A program made the position numbers and the translations under genes. Below are positions 17,031 through 25,907 of a stretch of 64,000 nt of DNA, piece by piece (position 1 is the stretch's first letter; the number at the start of each line of letters is the position of its first letter). The notes below the pieces were generated by a model, which was not told where the DNA came from, did no database searches, and saw nothing but the letters and a program-made list of their open reading frames with translations. Source of the stretch: Mangrovibacterium marinum (lineage in GTDB: Bacteria; Bacteroidota; Bacteroidia; Bacteroidales; Prolixibacteraceae); contig NZ_QAAD01000017.1 in NCBI RefSeq assembly GCF_003046625.1, positions 1 through 64,000 of the forward strand. The letters are read 5' to 3'.

Positions 17031-17684
17031 ATGTCACAAATTTATATTGCTCCTTCAATACTTTCGGCCGATTTTACCAATCTTGGCTCCGACATTGAAA
17101 TGCTCAATAACAGCGAGGCTGATTTCATTCACTGCGATGTGATGGATGGCGTTTTTGTTCCAAATATTTCGTTCGGCATTCCGGTAATTGAGCATGTCAG
17201 TAAAATGGCAAGCAAGCCCCTGGATGTCCACCTGATGATCGTCAACCCCGATCAATACATTGAAAGTTTTCAGAAAGCCGGTGCCAGCTACCTGACAGTG
17301 CACTACGAAGCCTGTACACACCTGCACCGCACAATTGGACGCATCAAGAATGCCGGCATGAAAGCCAGCGTCTGCCTGAACCCACACACACCAGTCCATC
17401 TGCTCGAAGATATTATCCAGGATCTCGATATGGTCTTACTCATGTCGGTTAATCCGGGTTTTGGTGGTCAAAGTTTTATTGAAAATACCTACGAGAAAGT
17501 ACGGAAACTGCGCCAACTCATCGATCAAAAAAATCCATCCTGTCTGATTGAGATTGACGGCGGAGTAAACTACCAAACCGGCGCTAAATTAGTGGACGCA
17601 GGCGCAAACGTACTGGTTGCGGGAAGCTTCGTATTTGGTTCCGAAAAGCCCGCTGACACCATTCAGAAACTGAAACTAGTGTAG
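17031..17684 (+). CDS. rpe: Ribulose-phosphate 3-epimerase
   Basis: This 217-aa TIM-barrel enzyme interconverts ribulose 5-phosphate and xylulose 5-phosphate. Family motifs are APSILSADF, HCDVMDGVFVPN, DVHLMI, MSVNPGFGGQSF and EIDGGVN, which hold the metal-binding His/Asp and catalytic Asp residues. Length is normal. It has its own -7 box, and its last nine bases overlap the stop of the convergent small Feo-associated gene. Confidence 0.97.
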   Translation: MSQIYIAPSILSADFTNLGSDIEMLNNSEADFIHCDVMDGVFVPNISFGIPVIEHVSKMASKPLDVHLMIVNPDQYIESFQKAGASYLTVHYEACTHLHRTIGRIKNAGMKASVCLNPHTPVHLLEDIIQDLDMVLLMSVNPGFGGQSFIENTYEKVRKLRQLIDQKNPSCLIEIDGGVNYQTGAKLVDAGANVLVAGSFVFGSEKPADTIQKLKLV

Positions 17685-17900
17685 CTTGTGAAATTTAACA
17701 GCAGAGGGGTGGTGAATTTTCACCCCTGCTGACTTTTTCAGGCCGCAGGAAGCGTTGCATGACGAGCAGTTCCCGCTTTCGCTTGTCTTATTCTGCGGCT
17801 TAGGGCTCCGCCACAAACTTTCAACAAGCCTGTAAAAGCGTAAGCAGGCCAAACCAACGGCGACTGCCAGAATACAATATGTTATTACTTCCTGAAGCAT
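17676..17900 (-). CDS. Small FeoB-associated Cys-rich membrane protein
   Basis: This 74-aa protein has one N-terminal membrane helix (VITYCILAVAVGLACL) followed by a basic stretch and a Cys-rich tail (CSSCNASCGLKK). This is the form of the small proteins that follow feoB in many genomes (FeoB-associated/p12-like family), thought to assist ferrous iron uptake. I chose the ATG at 17900, 37 nt after the feoB stop; a longer open frame that runs back into feoB has no such signature. It is probably co-transcribed with feoB. Confidence 0.8.
   Translation of the reverse strand: MLQEVITYCILAVAVGLACLRFYRLVESLWRSPKPQNKTSESGNCSSCNASCGLKKSAGVKIHHPSAVKFHKLH
17698..17737 (+). terminator. Possible rpe terminator inside convergent gene
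   Basis: An interrupted hairpin pairs CAGCAGAGGGGTG with CACCCCTGCTG (two-base bulge) and is followed by GACTTTTTC on the plus strand. It sits in the 3' coding end of the Cys-rich gene, just after rpe. Confidence 0.45.
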
Positions 17901-17937
17901 TCCTATTAAAATAAAAGCGCTGCAAGTCTCCAATTGT

Positions 17938-20394
17938 TCATCCCCAAAACATCGAGCTGGCCACCAACGTTGCAAAAGCCAGCAACCACGCCAGTAAAGT
18001 GGTATACAACATCGTGAACACGGCCCAGAAGGTCTTGCCCGACTCATTGCGGATTGTAGCAATAACACCTATGCAAGGGAAATAAATCAACACAAACACA
18101 AGAAAAGCTAATGCTACGGGCACGGTAATCACTGTCTTTCCCTTCATTTTACCCGATGGGTATTTTTCCAGCTTCAACTTATCAGCCAGCCCCATCGAAC
18201 TGTCATCCTCAACTTGGTACAGCACTCCTAAGGTACTTACAACAATCTCTTTTGCCGGCAATCCGGCCACCAGGGCAATGCTCATTTTCCAATCGAAGCC
18301 CAGGGGGCTCATCACCGGTTGAATAAACTGGCCAATCTGCCCGAGGTAGGAATTTTGCAAGCGCAGCGACTCCTGTTCGGTGTGAAGCAGCTGAATTTGC
18401 GTTTCCTTATCGCCATGGTCGCTGTTTGCGAGCTGCTCAATTTGTCGCGCAATTTGCTCAGTCTGTTCGTTATGGCGCGGGAAATAGCCCAGAGCCCACA
18501 CAATGACCACTCCAAGCAGAATCACTCCGGCAATCTTGCGTAAATATTGGTAACTTTTATCCCACATGTGCACCAAAATGTTGCGAAGTGTAGGAATCCG
18601 GTATGGCGGCAATTCCAGAACAAAAGGCGTTTCCTTGTTTCTAAAAATCGTTTTATTGAAGATCTGCGCCATCAACAGAGCTATTAATATGCCGGCCAGG
18701 TAAATCCCACCAAGCACCAAGGTGGGCGACTGCGGGAAAAAAGCCGATATAAACAGCACATAAACCGGCAAACGGGCACTGCACGACATGAACGGAATGA
18801 TGAGCATGGTCAGCAAACGGTCGCCGGGATTTCGCAGGGTACGCGTAGCCATGATTGCCGGCACGTTGCAACCGAAGCCCATGATCATGGGAATAAACGA
18901 GCGTCCGTGCAGGCCAAAAAAGTGCATCACCTTGTCCATAATGAAGGCTGCCCGCGCCATATAGCCCGAGTCTTCCATCAACGAAATAAAGAAGAACAGA
19001 ATCAATATATTGGGCAGAAAAACCAACACACTACCTGTTCCGTCAATAATACCATTGGTGAGTAAATCGCGAAGCATGCCCGCAGGCATTGCCCCTTTTA
19101 CCGATTCGCCAATCCAGCCCACAAGGCTTTCGATCCACGCCATGGGATATGCTCCCAGGGTGAAAGTGGCATAGAAGGTCGTCAGGATCAACAAAACGAA
19201 AATCGGCATTCCCAATAAAGGATGCGTCAAGAACCGGTCTATTTTTTCCGACGAACTGGCTTGCTTTTTTATCCGATGTGTGAACGTTTCTTTCAGAGCA
19301 CCGGCAATAAAGCCATATTTTGCGTCGGTAATAATGGTCTCGCTATCCTCGTTATACAGGTTTTCGATGCGGGTGCATTCTTCCTTTGTAACCGCCTTTA
19401 TTTCATCGAAATTGGCATATTTCGATAGATTAAACAGTGTTTCATTATCTTTTTCCAGCAGTTTTAAGGACAAAAAGCGAGACGATATTTTATCGGTGAT
19501 CGGTCGGTTTTGACGAACCTTCCCGCGAATACGCCGAACTGATTTCTCAATCTCCTCGCCGTAGTTAATGTGAATATGGCGAACAATAGGATCACGATCT
19601 TCATAAACGTCGATTGCTTTGCGCAACAGATCGTCAACCCCCTTCCCCTTTGAACTAACTGTCGGGATAAACGGAATGCCCGTTAACTTGCCCAACTTCT
19701 GGTAGTCGAAATAGCTTTTATTGCGAATTAGCTCATCGTACATATTCAAGGCACATATCACCTTAATATCCATATCGATGAGCTGTGTTGTTAAAAACAA
19801 GTTGCGCTCCAGGTTCGATGAGTCAATCACATTGATGACAATATCGGGAGTTTCCTTCCAGATATACTTACGAACATAAATTTCTTCGGGAGAATAGGCT
19901 GTCAGCGAATAGGTGCCGGGCAAGTCAACCAGGTTAAACTGGTAACCATCCTTTCGGAAGGTGGCCCGCTTGGCATCAACAGTCACACCGCTGTAATTCC
20001 CCACATGCTCCTTCGACCCGGATAAATAATTAAACAGGGTTGTTTTGCCGCAGTTCGGATTACCAACCAGCGCAACGTTAATCACTTTCCCCTTTTCATT
20101 GGCCGAGCGCTTGAGTTCATCTTTATCGATAACCCCCTCATAGCCAATCAGGTTTTCAGCAATCACATCATCCACCGACACGACCTCTATCAAATTAGCC
20201 TCCGAGCGTCGCAGCGTAATGCTGTAGTCCATAATCCGAAATTCAATCGGTCCTTTGAAAGGCGTGTTTTTAACCACCCGCACTTCCTTCCCTTTCACAA
20301 AGCCCATCTCGGTAATACGCTTGCGGAACGACCCGTGCCCCAGCACCTTGGTTATGATTACTGACTCATTATTTCTAACTTCTGAAAGCCTCAC
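17938..20394 (-). CDS. feoB: FeoA-FeoB fusion, ferrous iron transporter
   Basis: In this 818-aa protein an N-terminal FeoA SH3-like domain (about residues 1-75) is fused to a full FeoB. The G domain has P-loop GNPNCGKTT (111-119), DLPG and NMYD-type motifs. About ten hydrophobic helices follow, with the gate motif MGFGCNVPAIMATR in the membrane part. It imports Fe2+. The start is a GTG at 20394; the frame has a TAG three codons upstream and no ATG nearby, so the GTG is the only sensible start. A -7 box lies upstream at 20440-20447. Confidence 0.95.
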   Translation of the reverse strand: MRLSEVRNNESVIITKVLGHGSFRKRITEMGFVKGKEVRVVKNTPFKGPIEFRIMDYSITLRRSEANLIEVVSVDDVIAENLIGYEGVIDKDELKRSANEKGKVINVALVGNPNCGKTTLFNYLSGSKEHVGNYSGVTVDAKRATFRKDGYQFNLVDLPGTYSLTAYSPEEIYVRKYIWKETPDIVINVIDSSNLERNLFLTTQLIDMDIKVICALNMYDELIRNKSYFDYQKLGKLTGIPFIPTVSSKGKGVDDLLRKAIDVYEDRDPIVRHIHINYGEEIEKSVRRIRGKVRQNRPITDKISSRFLSLKLLEKDNETLFNLSKYANFDEIKAVTKEECTRIENLYNEDSETIITDAKYGFIAGALKETFTHRIKKQASSSEKIDRFLTHPLLGMPIFVLLILTTFYATFTLGAYPMAWIESLVGWIGESVKGAMPAGMLRDLLTNGIIDGTGSVLVFLPNILILFFFISLMEDSGYMARAAFIMDKVMHFFGLHGRSFIPMIMGFGCNVPAIMATRTLRNPGDRLLTMLIIPFMSCSARLPVYVLFISAFFPQSPTLVLGGIYLAGILIALLMAQIFNKTIFRNKETPFVLELPPYRIPTLRNILVHMWDKSYQYLRKIAGVILLGVVIVWALGYFPRHNEQTEQIARQIEQLANSDHGDKETQIQLLHTEQESLRLQNSYLGQIGQFIQPVMSPLGFDWKMSIALVAGLPAKEIVVSTLGVLYQVEDDSSMGLADKLKLEKYPSGKMKGKTVITVPVALAFLVFVLIYFPCIGVIATIRNESGKTFWAVFTMLYTTLLAWLLAFATLVASSMFWG

Positions 20395-20439
20395 CCGTAT
20401 CTATCCTTGTGCTAATTTGAATTAAATAAAAATAGGATG

Positions 20440-20447
20440 CAAAGATA
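20440..20447 (-). promoter_or_regulatory. -7 box of feoB
   Basis: The minus strand reads TATCTTTG (TAnnTTTG), about 46 nt before the GTG start of feoB. Confidence 0.55.
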
Positions 20448-20508
20448 AATTAGTTTTTAGAATTACTTTAAAAAAAGGCAAAAAGCCCGCCGGTTATAGC
20501 CTTTAGTT

Positions 20509-20516
20509 TATATTTG
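20509..20516 (+). promoter_or_regulatory. -7 box of the 20535 operon
   Basis: TATATTTG, an exact TAnnTTTG match, 18 nt before the ATG at 20535. Confidence 0.65.
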
Positions 20517-20534
20517 TAGCTTATACCGTGAGAT

Positions 20535-21287
20535 ATGGAGGAAAACAATAACCTGAAAAAAATACAGGAAGCGATCGATTCGCTGCCAGAGAATTTCAGC
20601 ATTCTGGAGGAGCAAATCGATGTGGAGCTTCAGGTCGAATATTTTGAATATACCAAGGACAAAAACAATAACCAGCCCATTGACGATTTTGAGGCCGTAG
20701 AACAGCAGCTATACGACAGCGAGCTCTCGGAAACCCTCAAAAAGCAATTACTGGTTCGCCTGGCGGGTCACGACAATGTTGATGCCTTCCGGATGATTGA
20801 GCGTTTTAAGAACCAGGCTGAAGGAACACTGCGCAACTGGGCCATTCTGGCACTTCAGGAAAGCCGCATGATCCTGCAAAGCTCTTTGCTCGACGAACAA
20901 CAGGTTTTCATCTCTACCGGTCTGGGAGGTAAAGGGCAAAACATTCGCTATTTTATTGCTTTGCTAAATTCGCAAACCGATCAGGAATTTACCGAGCCCC
21001 AAAAGAAAATGATCACCGATGAGTTCAACTATTTCCTGACAAACAGCGAAGGAGAACTCGAAAAGATGGAATTTTCGGAGGGTTTTGCCACAGGCTTATT
21101 CCTCTTCCCGCTGAAAAAGAACTTACAAGATATTTTCAAATCGTTTATTGATGAATGCAATCAATATGGCAACTTTCTGAAAGAAGATGTCATCATTACA
21201 AACGTCAAACAACTGACAATCGACGAGATTAAAGAATTTTTAAAACAAGACAACTCCACAAACAAACACGATGAACAAGAAGATTAA
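20535..21287 (+). CDS. Unknown cytoplasmic protein
   Basis: This 250-aa acidic protein has no signal peptide or membrane segment. The middle (about residues 70-160) is helical and may hold HEAT-like repeats (LVRLAGHDNVDAFRMIERF; GTLRNWAILALQESRM), followed by a Gly-rich STGLGGKGQNIRYF segment. I do not recognise a family. Its 3' end overlaps the next gene by 17 bases, so the two products are probably made together. The strong -7 box upstream and intact frame support a real gene. Confidence 0.8.
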   Translation: MEENNNLKKIQEAIDSLPENFSILEEQIDVELQVEYFEYTKDKNNNQPIDDFEAVEQQLYDSELSETLKKQLLVRLAGHDNVDAFRMIERFKNQAEGTLRNWAILALQESRMILQSSLLDEQQVFISTGLGGKGQNIRYFIALLNSQTDQEFTEPQKKMITDEFNYFLTNSEGELEKMEFSEGFATGLFLFPLKKNLQDIFKSFIDECNQYGNFLKEDVIITNVKQLTIDEIKEFLKQDNSTNKHDEQED

Positions 21288-21567
21288 TTTAGCACTTCAG
21301 GTACTCCCGCAGGCCGACCATATTCACACATACGACCTGGTTGATTCCGCCATCCAAGAAATTCAGGCTTCCGGCTTAAAATATAAAGTATGCCCTTTCG
21401 AGACCGTAATTGAAGGAGAATACGACGAAGTGATGGCTTTGGTAAAACGTGTCCACGAAATTTTGGAAAAAAATGGCACAAAAAAACTCATGACTTATAT
21501 TAAAATACAAACTGTCTTTCAGGAAGATGTGAAAATTGAAGACAAAATGCACAAATACGAATCATAA
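21271..21567 (+). CDS. MTH1187/YqgV-like thiamine-binding family protein
   Basis: This 98-aa protein matches the small MTH1187/YkoF-like fold by its pattern: LALQVLP at the N-terminus, YDLVDSAIQEIQASGLKYKVCPFETVIEGEYDEV, and a second beta-alpha unit ending LMTYIKIQ. Family members bind thiamine or related ligands as small oligomers. No enzyme activity is known. It overlaps the preceding unknown gene. Confidence 0.75.
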   Translation: MNKKINLALQVLPQADHIHTYDLVDSAIQEIQASGLKYKVCPFETVIEGEYDEVMALVKRVHEILEKNGTKKLMTYIKIQTVFQEDVKIEDKMHKYES

Positions 21568-21607
21568 AAAATGGCATTTTTGTTTGCTATTCTAAAATCA
21601 AAAATAC

Positions 21608-21615
21608 TATATTTG
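21608..21615 (+). promoter_or_regulatory. -7 box of tRNA-Arg copy 1
   Basis: TATATTTG, 17 nt before the tRNA 5' end; repeated exactly before copy 2. Confidence 0.75.
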
Positions 21616-21632
21616 CACCGCGTTTAACGAAT

Positions 21633-21705
21633 GGCTCCGTAGCTTAATGGATAGAGCATCTGACTACGGATCAGAAGGTTGCAGGTTCGAGTCTTGCCGG
21701 GGTCA
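21633..21705 (+). tRNA. tRNA-Arg(ACG), copy 1
   Basis: 73-nt cloverleaf with acceptor GGCTCCG/CGGGGTC, anticodon stem TCTGA/TCAGA and loop CTACGGA giving anticodon ACG, and T-loop GGTTCGAGTC. CCA is not encoded. Confidence 0.95.
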
Positions 21706-21708
21706 CGC

Positions 21709-21740
21709 AAAAAGGTTGTCAATTTCTGACAACCTTTTTT
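21709..21740. terminator. Terminator of tRNA-Arg copy 1
   Basis: Arms 21709-21721 and 21727-21739 (AAAAAGGTTGTCA/TGACAACCTTTTT) form a near-perfect hairpin with a T-run. Confidence 0.85.
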
Positions 21741-21854
21741 AATATCCATCATCCCTCTCAAAAACTAAAGAGGGTGGCACAATTTAGGACAAAATACATA
21801 AACACAATTCATAAAAAATCGCATTTTTTATTTGCTTTTTTAAAATCAAAATAC

Positions 21855-21862
21855 TATATTTG
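21855..21862 (+). promoter_or_regulatory. -7 box of tRNA-Arg copy 2
   Basis: TATATTTG, 17 nt before the second tRNA-Arg. Confidence 0.75.
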
Positions 21863-21879
21863 CACCGCGTTTAGCAAAT

Positions 21880-21952
21880 GGCTCCGTAGCTTAATGGATA
21901 GAGCATCTGACTACGGATCAGAAGGTTGCAGGTTCGAGTCTTGCCGGGGTCA
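21880..21952 (+). tRNA. tRNA-Arg(ACG), copy 2
   Basis: Sequence identical to copy 1 over the 73-nt body, with anticodon ACG. It follows a duplicated promoter. Confidence 0.95.
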
Positions 21953-21954
21953 CG

Positions 21955-21990
21955 TAAAAAAGTTGTCAGTTTTTGACAACCTTTTTTTTT
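21955..21990. terminator. Terminator of tRNA-Arg copy 2
   Basis: GTTGTCA (21962-21968) pairs with TGACAAC (21974-21980), followed by a long T-run. The A-run on the left side could also serve the convergent hydroxyproline operon, whose last gene ends at 22015. Confidence 0.8.
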
Positions 21991-22014
21991 GTTTGTAAAA
22001 GAGCAAAAATACAA

Positions 22015-23256
22015 CTAGCGGGCAAGCCTGAAATCCTCAAGCTCCATACTCAATTTCCGCCCGCTGATTAACTCGCTCAAAAGTTTACCCGTAGCAGGCG
22101 CTAAGGTCACGCCCATCATCGAATGACCAGTCCCTACAAATACGTTCGAATAATCGGGAGCCTTACCAATATAGGGAAGCCCGTCGAATGAACAGGGGCG
22201 GTGTCCCTGCCAGATTTGCTTCTCGCTTACGTCCATTCCCTGTTCTGATGGGTAGAATTCGCCAACAGCCTTTACGATTTGGCTGACACGAGCTTGCTGG
22301 ATCTTGTAACCACCATATCCAATCTCCATTCCACCACCAAATTGTGTTATGCCACCTCCCAACGGAGTAACAGCCACATTGGCATCCGTTAATAATGCCG
22401 GGTGTTGAATGCGAGACTTCGTTTCAACCTTAAAACTATATCCTTTCCCCGGCTGCACGGCAATGCTGGTTTTTAGTTGTTTCAGAATCTTGCTACTCCA
22501 GATTCCGGCGGTAATAACCAGTTGGTCGAATCGGAACTCCCCGGCGTCAGTTTCAACAGCGACTGCTTTTGAGCCAATCGTCCGAATTTGCCTGACCGGA
22601 CAATTACGAACCAGTGCCACTCCTGATTTTTCCAGTGTCGACACCAAAGACTGCATCAGTGCTGCCGGGTTCAGATGATCGTCTGACAAATAGTGCACAC
22701 CGCCGGAGATGTCCGGTAAACTGTGTGGTTCCAGCTGATGAACAGCAGCCGCTGTCAGATCATTAACCTTCAAACCCCACTTACGGGCCAGTTCCGCTTC
22801 TTCCAACAGTTCTTCTCCCGCCTGCTGCGATTTGTATAACATCAGCAAGCCATTTTGCCAAAACGGGAAATCCAACTCAGCTGACTTTTGTAAATCGACA
22901 TACAAACTTTTGCTGAACAAGCTTAACTCTTTCAATACAGGAATCGACTTCTCGACCTGCTTTTGTGTTGCTGCACGCGTGAATTTTAAATACCAACTTA
23001 TCAAATCGGCATCCGGTGCGATACGGGCAGCAACCGGCGACGCCGGACGAAAAAAGTTCTTCAATCCCTTTTTCAGCATTCCGGGCGATGCCATTGGTAC
23101 AAGATGACTGGGAACAATTAAGCCGGCATTCCCAAACGAACAGCCGTCGGTGAAATCACCGCGCTCGATAACGATGACTTCGGCTCCTTCTTTTTGGAGA
23201 TACCAAGCCGTGAACAAACCAACAACTCCTCCGCCAACAATGACTATTTTACTCAT
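22015..23256 (-). CDS. FAD-dependent D-hydroxyproline dehydrogenase (DadA-like)
   Basis: This 413-aa protein starts with a dinucleotide-binding motif (IVIVGGGVVGLFTAWYL) and is of the DadA/glycine-oxidase family. The C-terminal GTGHSMMGVTLAPATGKLLSELI is the second FAD-contacting segment. In this neighbourhood the expected reaction is oxidation of cis-4-hydroxy-D-proline to 1-pyrroline-4-hydroxy-2-carboxylate, the second step of hydroxyproline breakdown. The family alone would allow other D-amino acids. It is the last gene of a four-gene operon, 38 nt after the epimerase. Confidence 0.88.
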   Translation of the reverse strand: MSKIVIVGGGVVGLFTAWYLQKEGAEVIVIERGDFTDGCSFGNAGLIVPSHLVPMASPGMLKKGLKNFFRPASPVAARIAPDADLISWYLKFTRAATQKQVEKSIPVLKELSLFSKSLYVDLQKSAELDFPFWQNGLLMLYKSQQAGEELLEEAELARKWGLKVNDLTAAAVHQLEPHSLPDISGGVHYLSDDHLNPAALMQSLVSTLEKSGVALVRNCPVRQIRTIGSKAVAVETDAGEFRFDQLVITAGIWSSKILKQLKTSIAVQPGKGYSFKVETKSRIQHPALLTDANVAVTPLGGGITQFGGGMEIGYGGYKIQQARVSQIVKAVGEFYPSEQGMDVSEKQIWQGHRPCSFDGLPYIGKAPDYSNVFVGTGHSMMGVTLAPATGKLLSELISGRKLSMELEDFRLAR

Positions 23257-23294
23257 TTCAGTCCGTTATTAGATCCTTAAAATCGTTATGACAA

Positions 23295-24299
23295 TCAGAT
23301 TACCTGGAAACCGTATGCATACGGATCATCCTCGTTATCGATAAAAATATTGTTGAAACCGGTGATCTTTGCCCAACCTTCAATACTCGGTATGATTGCG
23401 TCGATCGATCCGATGCTGTTTTTTTCTTCAACCCGCCCCAAAAACCGGCTTCCGATAATGCTTTCGTGCAAAAAGCTTTCGCCAACGTTCAGTTTACCGC
23501 GGGCAACCAACTGCGCCATGCGTGCCGAGGTTCCCGTACCGCAAGGTGACCGGTCGATCGCCTTGTCGCCGTAAAAAACAGCATTGCGGCCATCAGCTTC
23601 TTCCGAAATCGTTGCGCCGGTCCACTCCAGGTGACTGACACCCGTAATTTTCGGGTTTTCGGGATGCGCAAATGTGTACTTCTCATTGATCAACTTCCGG
23701 ATTGGCCGACTAAAGGCGATGAGCTCATCGGCCGAATAGTGTTCCAGTCCTTTGAAGTTTTCCTGCGGATCAATAATGGCGTAAAAATTGCCACCGTACG
23801 CGACGTCAAATTTCAAATTGCCCAAATGAGGCGATTCAATCTCCAAATCTTTTCCGGCTAAAAACGAAGCGACATTGGTCAGCTTCACCGAAGTCACCTT
23901 CTTGCCTTCCATTTTATAGCTGATCTTAATCAATCCGGCCGGGGCCTCCACCAACAGTTCGCCGGGCTTCTTCGGAGTCACCAGTCCCTGTTCGATGGCA
24001 ACAGTCACTGTCCCAATCGTACCGTGACCGCACATCGGCAAGCAACCGCTCGTTTCGATAAACAGGATGCCCATGTCGTTCGCCGGGTCGGACGGCGGGA
24101 AAATAATGCTTCCCGACATCATATCGTGCCCCCGAGGCTCGAACATCAGCCCTTTTCGAATCCAGTCGTAATCTTTCATAAAATGAAGACGACGCTCAAA
24201 CATGTCCTTTCCCACCAACACCGGCCCGCCACCGGCAACAACCCGCACCGGATTTCCACAGGTGTGGGCATCAACACAAAAAAATGTCTTCGCAGTCAT
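23295..24299 (-). CDS. 4-hydroxyproline 2-epimerase
   Basis: This 334-aa protein belongs to the proline racemase superfamily. Both catalytic cysteines are present: C90 in MCGHGT and C253 in SPCGTGTSA. Two cysteines mean racemase/epimerase chemistry; the related trans-3-hydroxyproline dehydratases have Thr at the second position. Context shows it most likely converts trans-4-hydroxy-L-proline to cis-4-hydroxy-D-proline, the entry step of the pathway. Length is normal. It lies 11 nt after the aldehyde dehydrogenase gene. Confidence 0.92.
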   Translation of the reverse strand: MTAKTFFCVDAHTCGNPVRVVAGGGPVLVGKDMFERRLHFMKDYDWIRKGLMFEPRGHDMMSGSIIFPPSDPANDMGILFIETSGCLPMCGHGTIGTVTVAIEQGLVTPKKPGELLVEAPAGLIKISYKMEGKKVTSVKLTNVASFLAGKDLEIESPHLGNLKFDVAYGGNFYAIIDPQENFKGLEHYSADELIAFSRPIRKLINEKYTFAHPENPKITGVSHLEWTGATISEEADGRNAVFYGDKAIDRSPCGTGTSARMAQLVARGKLNVGESFLHESIIGSRFLGRVEEKNSIGSIDAIIPSIEGWAKITGFNNIFIDNEDDPYAYGFQVI

Positions 24300-24310
24300 G
24301 GCTTTGCTTT

Positions 24311-25900
24311 TTAGATTGTTTTTCTGGTCAATTCACCATCAACCCGCCTCCAAATATTCAACGGGTTGGCATTCTTCAATTCGTCCGGCAAATAATCATC
24401 CGGTGCATCCTGAAACGAGACCGGGCGAACAAAGCGCTTGATCGCATCAACGCCAACCGAGGTAAACCGACTGTCGGTCGTTGACGGATATGGCCCGCCA
24501 TGGTGCATGGAATAGCAAACCTCAACACCCGTCGGCACTCCATTAAAAATCAATCGGCCAACGACTTCCTGCAAAACCCGGATGTGACTTTCGAACTTCC
24601 GGAAATCATCGCCTGCACCAAGAACAGAACCTGTCAGCTGGCCTTTAAATTTCTTCAACACGTCCATCAATTCGGCCTCATCCGCACATTCAATTAAAAT
24701 GGAGAACGGGCCAAAAATTTCTTCAACCAAGTCGGGCTTAGCCAGAAAATCAGCTCCGGTAATGTTTGCAACTGCTGGCCTTCCTTTTAATGTTGATGCG
24801 CCTGTTGCTGATTCGGACAACTTCACCACGGCAGTTTCTGCAAAGATTTCAGCAGTCTTCTTTGTATAGTTTTTGAAAATATTCTCGTGCAACATCGCTT
24901 GCGGAGCCAATGCCTGAACCTGCTTCACCAAGGCCGATTTAAACGCATCGGTTTCGTTTGATTTTAAGGCCACCAACACGCCGGGGTTTGTACAAAACTG
25001 TCCCGCACCCAGGTTGACGGATCCGGCAATGGTCGCGGCCAGGTTTTCCGTTTCGCCTTTCATCTTTTCAGGCAGCAAAAGAACCGGGTTCACACTTCCC
25101 ATTTCCGCAAAAACCGGAATAGGTTCTTCTCGACTTTGGGCAAGCTCGTACAAGCTTTTTCCACCGCCGAACGAGCCGGTGAACGCCACCGACTTCACGG
25201 CAGGGTGGAGCACCAGACGCTGACCAACGGTAAAATCGGACGAGTTCAGCGACGAGAACACGCCATCGGGCATCCCGCATTTTTGCGCTGCGCGGCTGAT
25301 CGCACCGACCACCAGCTCGTTCGTCCCGGCATGATACGGGTGAACTTTCACAATTACCGGATTACCGGCGGCCAAAGCAGATGCCGTATCACCTCCTGCT
25401 GTTGAAAAGGCCAGCGGAAAATTGCTTGCCGTGAAAACCACAACCGGCCCCACCGGCTGCAACATTTTGCGGATATCAGGGCGAGGCAGGGGCTTCCGGT
25501 CCGCCATGGCCGGATCAATCGACGCTTCGACCCAACTGCCGTCTTCAAGTACCGAAGCAAACAAACGCAACTGATTGACCGTGCGCCCGCGCTCGCCGGT
25601 GATACGCCCTTCGGGCAGGCCCGATTCGGCAGAGGCACGTTCGATCAGCGCAGTTCCTAATTCTTCAATTTCGTCGGCAATAGCGCGCAGAAAGCTTGCT
25701 TTTGCTGTCCCGCTTGTCTTCTTGTACGTCCCATACGCTGCAGTAGCCTTTTCAACAGCCAGGTCAACCTCGGCGTCAGTTGCCTGAACAAACAGCTCAG
25801 GCAACTCCCGAAGGTCGGCAGGATTATACGTTTGGAAAGTTTGTGTTCCGTTGGCGAACTGTTCAAATCCGATCAGGTTTTTTCCGTGTATCATGTTCAA
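24311..25900 (-). CDS. 2-oxoglutarate semialdehyde dehydrogenase
   Basis: This 529-aa aldehyde dehydrogenase is of the NADP-type 2,5-dioxopentanoate dehydrogenase group. The catalytic residues C303 (GAGQFCTNPG) and E266 (PVFAEMGS) are visible, with an FTGSFGGGKSL Gly-rich cofactor motif. It oxidises 2-oxoglutarate semialdehyde, the product of the deaminase, to 2-oxoglutarate, the last pathway step. It sits seven nt after the deaminase gene. Confidence 0.93.
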   Translation of the reverse strand: MNMIHGKNLIGFEQFANGTQTFQTYNPADLRELPELFVQATDAEVDLAVEKATAAYGTYKKTSGTAKASFLRAIADEIEELGTALIERASAESGLPEGRITGERGRTVNQLRLFASVLEDGSWVEASIDPAMADRKPLPRPDIRKMLQPVGPVVVFTASNFPLAFSTAGGDTASALAAGNPVIVKVHPYHAGTNELVVGAISRAAQKCGMPDGVFSSLNSSDFTVGQRLVLHPAVKSVAFTGSFGGGKSLYELAQSREEPIPVFAEMGSVNPVLLLPEKMKGETENLAATIAGSVNLGAGQFCTNPGVLVALKSNETDAFKSALVKQVQALAPQAMLHENIFKNYTKKTAEIFAETAVVKLSESATGASTLKGRPAVANITGADFLAKPDLVEEIFGPFSILIECADEAELMDVLKKFKGQLTGSVLGAGDDFRKFESHIRVLQEVVGRLIFNGVPTGVEVCYSMHHGGPYPSTTDSRFTSVGVDAIKRFVRPVSFQDAPDDYLPDELKNANPLNIWRRVDGELTRKTI

Positions 25901-25907
25901 ATATTTT

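Larger units (their letters stand above)
21590..21990 (+). repeat. Tandem duplication of a tRNA-Arg transcription unit
   Basis: Two units in the same orientation, offset by 247 bp, each hold a TATATTTG promoter, tRNA-Arg and a GTTGTCA...TGACAAC terminator. Identity covers the promoter and tRNA with a few changes. The spacer after the first unit (21741-21835) differs. Confidence 0.8.
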
